64,000 nucleotides of DNA from Lacticaseibacillus absianus. Lineage in GTDB: Bacteria > Bacillota > Bacilli > Lactobacillales > Lactobacillaceae. The notes beneath the pieces are model-generated. The model was given only the letters and a program-made list of their open reading frames with translations. It was not told where the DNA came from and ran no database searches. The first letter of the stretch is position 1; each line of letters opens with the position of its first letter. The stretch lies in NCBI RefSeq assembly GCF_013407595.1, contig NZ_JABEKX010000001.1, positions 948,522 to 1,012,521 of the forward strand, read 5' to 3'. The position numbers and the translations under genes are program-made. Positions 1-7,690 of this stretch are shown here, one piece after another.

Positions 1-1
1 C

Positions 2-2932
2 CAGGGCTTTGTGGATAACCTGTTCAACCGCTATCCCATTAATATTGAAAACTTTGCGCAGCTGGTCAACGCGTACATTCAGAAAACCGGGCAGCGGGTT
101 GCTTTCCTGGTCGATGAAGTCGGCCAGTTCGTGGGCGATTCCGTTCAGCGGATGCTGAACCTGCAAACCGTGGTTGAGGAGCTGGGCTCTGCGACCAAAG
201 GCAAGGCGTGGGTGATTGTCACCTCTCAGCAGGCGATTGGGGATGTGACGACGAATCTCAACGGGCAGGATTTCTCCAAGATTCAAGGGCGGTTCAAGAC
301 GCGCATTGCATTGAGCTCGGCCAACGTCGACGAAGTGATTAAGCGGCGTTTGTTGACCAAAACCACCCCGGCGCAAATGGAGTTAGAAGGCCTGTATCAG
401 GGCAACGCCGCCGCCTTGCGCAACGCAATTGATTTTGACGATGGCGTCACCCGCCAGAAGTTCAGCGACCCGGCTGAGTTTGCGCTGAACTACCCGTTCG
501 TGCCGTACCAGTTCAACCTCTTGCAGGACGTGCTGACGGCGGTTCGTAACCACGGTTCGGACGGGAAGCACCTGTCCGAAGGGGAGCGGTCGATGCTTTC
601 CATTTTCCAGGAGTCCGCCATGCGCAAGATGGACGCGGAGGAGGGGCAGCTGGTGCCGTTCTCCCTGTTCTTCGAGGGCCTGGCCCAGTTCCTGGACCAC
701 ACGCATAACATTGTGATTCAGCGAGCCTGGGACAATCCATCACTGAACCCGAATCGGGAGAAGAACCCCTTCACGCTCCAAGTGTTGAAGACGCTGTTCA
801 TGGTCAAGTACCTGGACAGCTTCAAGGCGACGCTGAACAACCTGGTGACGCTGATGATCGACGATGTGAACGTCGATCGGATCGCGTTGACGAAGCAGAC
901 GCAAGAGGCCCTGGCTGCGCTGATCCGCGAAGGCGTCGTCGAGAAACACTTTGACCTGTACATTTTCCTGACCGATGCCGAGCAGGACATCAATGATGGG
1001 ATCGAGCACGAGAACGTCATCGACAGCGCCATTGCGGAGAACTTGCAGCAGTACTTCTTTGGAATTAGCAAAACGATTAGTGATCGCTACACCTATCCGA
1101 AGCTGCACAATCGCTACGTCTTTGCCTTTAACCGTTGGCTTGACGGCAAGCCATACGGGCGCGGCAACCAAGCGCTCACCATTCAGCTGATCACGCCGCA
1201 GAGTGACTACTTTGGCGATGAAAGCACCTACGCGCAGTTGTCGACTGCACCGGATACAATGGTGATTGCGCTGCCAGACGATCGCGACTATATTGACCTG
1301 ACCACTCGCTCTCTGAAGATCAAGCAGTATGTGTTGGGCAACACGAACAACCAGGATCCACGCTTCCGGTTGCTCCTGGACGAACGTCAGGATGAACGGA
1401 CTCGACTAGATCAATCCGCGCAGACGCAGGCATTAGATGCCCTAGAGCGCGCCCAGATTTTCGTTGCCGGCGCACCGATCAGCACGAGCCACGACTTCGC
1501 GGCCCGGCTGGAGGAAGCGGAGAAGGCGCTCATTGACAATAACTACCGCTCGTTAGACTACATCGATGCGGCGAAGTCGGAACAGGCGATCCTTTCATTG
1601 CTCAACGACAATGGGCTCGTCAAGACGGACGAAAATTCACGCGCGGTGGATGCCGTCTTTGACTGGCTTCAGCAGCAGTTGCGGACCAGTCAGCACGTAA
1701 CCTTGAAGTCCGTCCTGAACCGCTTTGCCACCATTCCTTACGGGTACACCGAAGAGGACACCGAGTGGTTGGTGGCCGCGTTGCTCAAAGCTGGGCGAGT
1801 CAAGCTCAGCTACAACGGCGAGCCAGTCAGTCTGATGCAGGACTCCGCGCGTCAGGTGACGGAATACCTGACAAAGAAGCAGTACGCAGAGCGCATTGCC
1901 ATCCAGGTGCGCTACGTCACCCCAGAACGTGACTTGAAGAAGCTGCGCGAAGTGGCGAAGGAAGTGTTCAAGCGGGAAAAGTTCGGTGCCGAAGACCTCG
2001 AAACCGTGACGCATGAGCTGCAGGACAAGGTCGGGGCAGACCTCAAGAACCTGGAGCACTTCGAGGATCAGAATCGCGCCTATCCGGGCCACGATCTGAT
2101 TGAAATGGGGATCAGTTACCTGCGTGAGCTTCAGGCGGCCAAGGACTCGGATGCGTTCGTTGCCACAATTGTGAAACGGTCAGACGATCTGCTTGACTGG
2201 CACGATGAGTACGTCGAAACAGACACGCAGGAGTTTTATCTCAGCGCACAGATGCAAAAAGTCTGGGACGATGGGCTCCAGGACCTGTCGATCTATGATC
2301 GGTCTAAGGACTTCCTGGCCGATGCAAAGTTGACGCAAATTGCGGAATCGTTGCGTGCAGTGCTGAAGTCGAATCGGGCCAAGGGGAACGTTCGGCGGAT
2401 TAAGGAACTGGATGAGCAGTTCGACGAGATATATAGTGCGGCGTTTGACCAAGTGCAGGCCGAGAAGCTGCAAGAGATTGATGAAACCAAGCAAAGTGGC
2501 TTAGACTACCTGCAACGTGCAGCGATCACACCAGACGTGGCGGCGGCTCAGCAGGAAGAGTTCTTGCGGGCGCTTGCGCGCATCCGTCAGGAAGCCGCAG
2601 ATGCGCGGGCATTGGATGAGCTCAACGTGACGACGTCGAAGGCTAAGACCCGGTTCCAGCGGATGACGAGTTACATCGAGAATCTGAAGCCGGTGGTGCC
2701 AGTTCCGCCAGTTGTGCCAGTAGATCCTGTCGATCCAGTGGACCCAATTCGCCCAGTGACACCTGTTAAACCACCAGTGCACCGCATCAAGACGGTTCAA
2801 GTGCGCGATGTCTCCGCGGGCAGTCAGTGGCGCATTAGCAGCGCAGCAGAACTTGATCATCATTTAGCGACCTTGCGTCAACAGTTGCTGGCGCGGCTGA
2901 AGGATGCGGATGAGATCGACTTACATTTCTAA
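2..2932 (+). CDS. brxC: BREX type 1 P-loop ATPase BrxC, 5' end outside window
   Basis: Large ATPase-like core component of BREX phage defence. The reading frame is open from the left edge, so the N-terminal part, expected to hold the Walker A loop, lies outside; 976 residues remain of a family usually near 1200. A Walker B-like stretch (AFLVDEVGQFVGD) lies about 35 residues in, followed by a long helical region. Near the C-terminus a Pro/Val/Asp linker built from VDPVDP-type steps precedes a conserved-looking tail (RDVSAGSQWRISS and an LRQQL helix). The next gene, pglX, starts 24 nt downstream, so both are in one operon. brxA and brxB would be expected upstream, outside the window. Identity is firm because order and neighbours match type 1 BREX. 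Confidence 0.93.
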   Translation, partial: QGFVDNLFNRYPINIENFAQLVNAYIQKTGQRVAFLVDEVGQFVGDSVQRMLNLQTVVEELGSATKGKAWVIVTSQQAIGDVTTNLNGQDFSKIQGRFKTRIALSSANVDEVIKRRLLTKTTPAQMELEGLYQGNAAALRNAIDFDDGVTRQKFSDPAEFALNYPFVPYQFNLLQDVLTAVRNHGSDGKHLSEGERSMLSIFQESAMRKMDAEEGQLVPFSLFFEGLAQFLDHTHNIVIQRAWDNPSLNPNREKNPFTLQVLKTLFMVKYLDSFKATLNNLVTLMIDDVNVDRIALTKQTQEALAALIREGVVEKHFDLYIFLTDAEQDINDGIEHENVIDSAIAENLQQYFFGISKTISDRYTYPKLHNRYVFAFNRWLDGKPYGRGNQALTIQLITPQSDYFGDESTYAQLSTAPDTMVIALPDDRDYIDLTTRSLKIKQYVLGNTNNQDPRFRLLLDERQDERTRLDQSAQTQALDALERAQIFVAGAPISTSHDFAARLEEAEKALIDNNYRSLDYIDAAKSEQAILSLLNDNGLVKTDENSRAVDAVFDWLQQQLRTSQHVTLKSVLNRFATIPYGYTEEDTEWLVAALLKAGRVKLSYNGEPVSLMQDSARQVTEYLTKKQYAERIAIQVRYVTPERDLKKLREVAKEVFKREKFGAEDLETVTHELQDKVGADLKNLEHFEDQNRAYPGHDLIEMGISYLRELQAAKDSDAFVATIVKRSDDLLDWHDEYVETDTQEFYLSAQMQKVWDDGLQDLSIYDRSKDFLADAKLTQIAESLRAVLKSNRAKGNVRRIKELDEQFDEIYSAAFDQVQAEKLQEIDETKQSGLDYLQRAAITPDVAAAQQEEFLRALARIRQEAADARALDELNVTTSKAKTRFQRMTSYIENLKPVVPVPPVVPVDPVDPVDPIRPVTPVKPPVHRIKTVQVRDVSAGSQWRISSAAELDHHLATLRQQLLARLKDADEIDLHF

Positions 2933-2956
2933 CTAACAACGGGATGAGGGAAAAGG

Positions 2957-5900
2957 ATGGACAAACGCGCCATTAACAAGTTTGCAGTTCAAGCACGGCG
3001 TGACCTGATTGAGAGCGTCACGCGCCGGCTAAATGCATTGGGCATCACCGATCATGGGATTGAAGCAAAGGAAACGCGCTCTACCGCTCTGGCGGAATAT
3101 TACGCCGGCAGTACCCAGCCGCTTGAAGGAAAGGATATTCAGCGGCGGGCAGCGCTGGTGACGCGGCTGAATGAAATGGCTGCTAAGACTGACGCCCAGG
3201 CTGCGTTTACGGACTTGGTCGAGGAGGTCGCATACACGTGGTTCAACCGGATCATTGCGATTCGTTTCATGGAAGTCAACGACTACCTTCCTTCTGGTAC
3301 CCGAGTGCTCTCTTCTGCCGAGCAGCGAAATGAGCCGGATATCATGCGTGAAGCCCTGGATCTTGAAGACGAACTGGGCGGTTTTGCCCCAGACGAGTTG
3401 GCATTAATTCGTACTGCTCAAGACTCACAGCGGCCGCTGGACTTGGATGCGATGTATCAGATGCTGTTCATCAAACAGGTCAACAAGCTGAACGAGAGTC
3501 TGCCAAAATTGTTCGAGAAGACCGACGATTTCATGCAACTTTTGTTCACTCCCAGCTATAACCGCGGCGTGATTCGTGATCTTGTGGAGCAGATTCCTGA
3601 GGCCGACTTTGACATTGAGTCCGAGGGCAGTCAGGGGCAGGTTGAGATTATTGGGTGGCTGTATCAGTACTACAACACGGATTCAAAAGATGCCGCGATC
3701 AGTTCACCCAAGGCGCACAAGTTCCGCGGTAAGGAGATTGCATCTGCAACTCAGATCTTCACCCCAGACTGGATCGTTAAGTATATGGTTGAAAATTCAG
3801 TCGGAAAGACTTGGATTAAGCACTTAATGACGACCCACCCTGAAGTGTCTGAGGAAGATTTGGCACATCAGTTTAATTGGCAATACTACATGCCCGAAGC
3901 GTCTCAGGATACCGAAACACAAGAAGCAGAACGGCTCGTTGACCAAAAGTTGGTGGACTTAACCCCGCAACAGTTGACAACTTTGGACCCTTCGATGGGA
4001 TCTGGTCACATTCTAGTCTATGCCTTTGATCTCCTGATTCAGATCTACCGAAGTGAAGGCTATTCAGATCGAGAAGCTTCAACAGAGATTGTTACTTCCA
4101 ATTTATTTGGCTTAGACATCGATCGACGCGCTTATCAGTTAGCTTACTTTTCAGTGATGATGAAATACCGTCACTATAACCGGCGTGCGTTGAGAACGGC
4201 CGCAGTCCCGCACCTTGCAACAGTTGAAAGTTCAAAAGATTTGCATAGCGAGGACATTCAAGCAGCATTTCCACTGCTAGGGCAGAAGGAATTACAGTAT
4301 CTTAGCGACCTTCGGCAAACGTTTAAAGAAGCCGATTTGACCGGATCACTCACAGATACCCAGCAAGTTGACCTGACCGCGATTCGCCAAGCATTGGACG
4401 ATGTTCAGAATGTTCAGACCATCCTTTCCGACACAGTGCGCCAAGAATTGAACGATCTCTTTGATACCGCAAAAATCTTGGCCGCACAATACCAGAATAT
4501 TGTAACCAATCCTCCCTACATGGGTTCTGCACGGATGAACAAGTACCTAGCCGATTTCTCGAAGAAATTCTACCCTGAGTCAAAAGCGGATCTGTTCGCG
4601 ATGTTTTTGGAGCACTTTAACAAGGTTGTGTTACCTGGCGGATATGTCTCAATGGTAACAATGCAGTCCTGGATGTTTCTATCTAGCTTTGAACAACTTC
4701 GTATCCATCTATTGAACACCCGAACAATCTCAAATTTGATGCACATGGAAAATAACGTCATGGGGATTGCTTTCGGCACCGCTGTTACAATCACACGCAA
4801 TGTTCGATTGCCAAGGTTCACTGGTACGTATCATCAGATAAAGACCGGCGATGTTGCTGAAGGAAAGTTTCCAACCGCCTTGCCAGTGCCCGGGAATCGA
4901 TTCAATCGTGCTAACCAAGCGAATTTTAGTACCCTTCCTGGAAATATTCTCGGATATTGGGTGAGCACAAAAATGCTTAATGTTTTTCGAAAAAACAAGT
5001 CAATAAATGATTTTTTTGAAATTAAGGTCGGTATCCAAACTGGAGATAACCCCAGGTTTTATAGGCAGTGGACGGAAATTAGACAATTTGATACTGATTG
5101 GGTGAAAACAAATAAGAACGGCGAATACCGAAAGTGGTTTGGCAATCTAACTACAGTAATTTTATGGAAGGACAACGGAGCCGCTGTCAAGCAATGTGCA
5201 GATGAGAAGGGACGTATAAAATCTCGCCCACAAAACGAATCCTTTTACTTCCTACCAGGAATTTCGTTCTCAAATATAACCTCATCTGGCAACTTATCAG
5301 CCAGATTTGCCCCGGAGGGAATGATATTTGACCAAACTGTACCCACTGTTTTTACTAAATCAAATGAATCACTCGAAAATATAATGGCTTATCTAAATAG
5401 TAAGGTTGCTTTACATATCGGATCTATCGTTAGCCCAACGATGCATTTTAATGCTGGTGAGGTTTCAAAATATCCATATATTCCAACAGAAAATAATGAA
5501 TCAATTTTTTACCTCAGTACACAGAATGTTGAAAAAGCAAAAAAGGATTGGGATAGCTATGAGATTTCTTGGAGCTTTTCTACAATGCCATTTATTAAGC
5601 AAATTGCTGATCATAATCGAAACTGGACAGTTGAATCAGCTTACAATCAGTGGGCTAAGGAGGCTGAGGAGCGCTTTAATCAGCTGAAAGCAAATGAAGA
5701 GGAGCTCAACCGAATTTTCATCGACCTGTATGGCCTTCAGGATGAGCTGACGCCTGAGGTGGCGGATAAGGATGTTTCGGTCCGGAAAGCTGATTTGCCT
5801 CGTGATATCAAGGCGTTTCTCTCGTACTTCATCGGGGTTGTTTTTGGCCGCTATTCGCTGGATGTTCCAGGACTCGCCTTTGCTGGCGGTGAGTGGGACA

Positions 5901-6529
5901 ACTCAAAATATCAAACTTTCCAGCCGAATGCTGATGACATCATTGTTCTGACAGATGCGGATTACTTTGGTGATCAGCGTGATATTATCAACCGGCTCAA
6001 AGAATTCCTGACGGTGACCTTTGGCGCAGAGCACCTCGATGAGAACTTACGCTTCATCGCCGAAGCGCTTGGCAAGAAGGGGGCAACTGCGGAGCAACAG
6101 ATTCGCAACTACTTCCTTGACGATTTCTACAAGAAAGATCACCTGTCGACTTACCAGAAGCGGCCGATTTATTGGCAGCTGGATTCAGGGAAGCAAAGTG
6201 GGTTCCGTGCGTTGATGTACCTTCACCGCTACGATGAGAATACGCTCGCGATGGTGCGCACTTCTTACCTGCATCCGCTGCAGGAGGCTTATGCCAATCA
6301 GTTATCATCGCTGACGAAGATGATTGAGGTTGAGGTCAATTCCAAGCCACGCAATGAAATGACTAAGCAGATCGCCAAGTTGCAGAAACAACTGGAAGAA
6401 GTTGCGAAGTACGATGGCGCACTGCAGCACGTTGCGAATATGCACATCGCCCTTGACTTGGACGATGGTGTGCTGGTTAACCACGAGAAGGCTCAGGGTG
6501 GACAGAAATTATTGAGCCCATTGAAATAA
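2957..6529 (+). CDS. pglX: BREX type 1 adenine-specific DNA methyltransferase PglX, expressed copy
   Basis: N6-adenine methyltransferase that marks host DNA at the BREX site and is needed for defence. At 1190 aa it is full length for the family. The SAM-binding motif LDPSMGSGH is near residue 343 and the catalytic NPPY motif near residue 518; the second half should contain target recognition and a C-terminal helical domain. The ATG at 2957 follows an AGGGAAAAGG Shine-Dalgarno sequence. Codons 197-240 lie in a 133-bp segment repeated perfectly in inverted orientation at 9790-9922, so everything after about residue 240 can be exchanged by inversion. The region about 4950-5650 is much richer in A+T than the flanks, suggesting imported recognition-domain DNA. 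A hairpin terminator follows the stop. Confidence 0.95.
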   Translation: MDKRAINKFAVQARRDLIESVTRRLNALGITDHGIEAKETRSTALAEYYAGSTQPLEGKDIQRRAALVTRLNEMAAKTDAQAAFTDLVEEVAYTWFNRIIAIRFMEVNDYLPSGTRVLSSAEQRNEPDIMREALDLEDELGGFAPDELALIRTAQDSQRPLDLDAMYQMLFIKQVNKLNESLPKLFEKTDDFMQLLFTPSYNRGVIRDLVEQIPEADFDIESEGSQGQVEIIGWLYQYYNTDSKDAAISSPKAHKFRGKEIASATQIFTPDWIVKYMVENSVGKTWIKHLMTTHPEVSEEDLAHQFNWQYYMPEASQDTETQEAERLVDQKLVDLTPQQLTTLDPSMGSGHILVYAFDLLIQIYRSEGYSDREASTEIVTSNLFGLDIDRRAYQLAYFSVMMKYRHYNRRALRTAAVPHLATVESSKDLHSEDIQAAFPLLGQKELQYLSDLRQTFKEADLTGSLTDTQQVDLTAIRQALDDVQNVQTILSDTVRQELNDLFDTAKILAAQYQNIVTNPPYMGSARMNKYLADFSKKFYPESKADLFAMFLEHFNKVVLPGGYVSMVTMQSWMFLSSFEQLRIHLLNTRTISNLMHMENNVMGIAFGTAVTITRNVRLPRFTGTYHQIKTGDVAEGKFPTALPVPGNRFNRANQANFSTLPGNILGYWVSTKMLNVFRKNKSINDFFEIKVGIQTGDNPRFYRQWTEIRQFDTDWVKTNKNGEYRKWFGNLTTVILWKDNGAAVKQCADEKGRIKSRPQNESFYFLPGISFSNITSSGNLSARFAPEGMIFDQTVPTVFTKSNESLENIMAYLNSKVALHIGSIVSPTMHFNAGEVSKYPYIPTENNESIFYLSTQNVEKAKKDWDSYEISWSFSTMPFIKQIADHNRNWTVESAYNQWAKEAEERFNQLKANEEELNRIFIDLYGLQDELTPEVADKDVSVRKADLPRDIKAFLSYFIGVVFGRYSLDVPGLAFAGGEWDNSKYQTFQPNADDIIVLTDADYFGDQRDIINRLKEFLTVTFGAEHLDENLRFIAEALGKKGATAEQQIRNYFLDDFYKKDHLSTYQKRPIYWQLDSGKQSGFRALMYLHRYDENTLAMVRTSYLHPLQEAYANQLSSLTKMIEVEVNSKPRNEMTKQIAKLQKQLEEVAKYDGALQHVANMHIALDLDDGVLVNHEKAQGGQKLLSPLK
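3544..3676 (+). repeat. 133-bp inverted repeat, left copy (inside pglX)
   Basis: This segment of pglX is identical base for base to the reverse complement of 9790-9922. Identity stops sharply at both ends: T before GTTCACT here against C in the other copy, and ACGG after TACTACAAC against CAGG. The two copies diverge strongly outside it while still encoding homologous protein. This is the expected crossover region for inversion of the 6.4-kb interval by the adjacent recombinase or by homologous recombination. Confidence 0.97.
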
Positions 6530-6573
6530 GCAAAATTCCGTTCGCTGGATGAAATCCGTGAGCGGGATTTTGC
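6530..6573. terminator. Hairpin terminator after pglX
   Basis: GCAAAATTCCG at 6530-6540 can pair with CGGGATTTTGC at 6563-6573, leaving a short loop. The stem is A/T-rich on its outer side, so it can act in both directions, between the pglX stop codon and the end of the convergent recombinase gene. Confidence 0.6.
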
Positions 6574-6587
6574 TGTCTTATGAGGCG

Positions 6588-6610
6588 TTTGTGCCAACGA
6601 TTGTGCCAAG
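6588..6610 (+). repeat. Tandem TTGTGCCAA motif pair at the recombinase 3' end
   Basis: Two TTGTGCCAA nonamers in direct orientation, 3 nt apart, end one base before the recombinase stop codon. The same pair, 2 nt apart, occurs in inverted orientation at 7727-7748 just upstream of the recombinase start, so the gene is bracketed by them. They resemble arm-type binding sites of tyrosine recombinases; that role is inferred. Confidence 0.6.
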
Positions 6611-7690
6611 TTACGAAAGCGAGATTATTTGGATGATTTTATCCGTATCCTGTTCCTCGAGCTCCTTGATCACATGGAGGTAAGTTGATTGGGTCGTTGT
6701 GATATTCGCATGACCTAGACGCTTGGACACTGAGAGTACGTTGATCCCTTGGTAGAGGAGAATGGAGGCGTGTGTGTGGCGAAGACCGTGAAAGGTGATC
6801 CGCGGCAGGCGCAGTGACCGCAGCGTTTCTGTGAGTGATTTGTTGATCTCCGCACTGACAGGGACACGGTTATTTTCCAGAAATATTGGTTGCTCAGAAT
6901 TGATGTGGTGGCAAGCGCTATAATCTCGTATCGCTGAGGCGGTACTCAAGTTGATTGAAATCTTTCGAACGGAGCTGGGCGTCTTGGTCGGCTTGAAGCC
7001 AGTATGGTATTTGTAATCCCATGTCTTGTTCACGAGTAATAGATTGGAAGTGACGTCTAGGTCCACGGGTGTGAGACCAACAATCTCGGCGTAGCGCATA
7101 CCGGTGACTGCGGCGATGTAGATAATTAGATCGGATTTATCTGTTAGATCCAGGTGGGTTACTAGCCGTTGCCATTCGTTATAGTCGAGCGCCTTCTTTG
7201 GATGTTCAATGCGATGGCCACTGATCACCGCTTTGCGTGTGGGGTCGATAGGGATGATCTTTTCGTCAAGCGCATCCAAGATGGCGGCACGGATTTGCTT
7301 GTGGAAAGTTGCGACGGTGCGAGGCGCGTGATCAGCGGCGAACTCATTGAGCTTTTCTTGGTAAAGCGAGCGGGTCAGATCCTTTAGTGGCGTTCTACCA
7401 AACAGTCGCCGAATGTGTTGCAGCGTATTCTGGTACTTGATGAGCGTGATGGCGGTGACTGAGTTGGCCTTGTATAGGGCCACCCACCGACTAAAATAAT
7501 CAGCGAGCGGAATGTCTCCTGCCTTATAATGACGCGCGCTGATGTAGTTAGATTTGATCTCACTAGCCGCGATTTCTGCTTCGCTTTTAAGCTGAAAGCC
7601 TGATTTGCGTAGTTTCCTGTACTTGCCGTCTGGATCTTTGTATGAGATTTCGTACTGCCAGACATTTCCTCTTTTTCGATAACTGACCAT
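6611..7690 (-). CDS. Tyrosine recombinase (phage-integrase family), probable pglX invertase
   Basis: Site-specific recombinase of 359 aa. The N-terminal part resembles the AP2-like/arm-binding region of phage integrases (NVWQYEISYKDPDGKYR), followed by a SAM-like core-binding domain. The catalytic domain shows the Arg in TGMRYAEIVGL, the HGLRHTHAS box and the LGHANITTT...Y segment carrying the nucleophilic Tyr. The ATG at 7690 is chosen because AAAGGAG precedes it; an in-frame start 25 codons upstream would translate the TTGTGCCAA motifs and looks less likely. The gene lies between two oppositely oriented pglX copies, the arrangement expected of a local invertase, and its 5' part overlaps the out-of-frame tail of the silent pglX copy. 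Confidence 0.9.
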   Translation of the reverse strand: MVSYRKRGNVWQYEISYKDPDGKYRKLRKSGFQLKSEAEIAASEIKSNYISARHYKAGDIPLADYFSRWVALYKANSVTAITLIKYQNTLQHIRRLFGRTPLKDLTRSLYQEKLNEFAADHAPRTVATFHKQIRAAILDALDEKIIPIDPTRKAVISGHRIEHPKKALDYNEWQRLVTHLDLTDKSDLIIYIAAVTGMRYAEIVGLTPVDLDVTSNLLLVNKTWDYKYHTGFKPTKTPSSVRKISINLSTASAIRDYSACHHINSEQPIFLENNRVPVSAEINKSLTETLRSLRLPRITFHGLRHTHASILLYQGINVLSVSKRLGHANITTTQSTYLHVIKELEEQDTDKIIQIISLS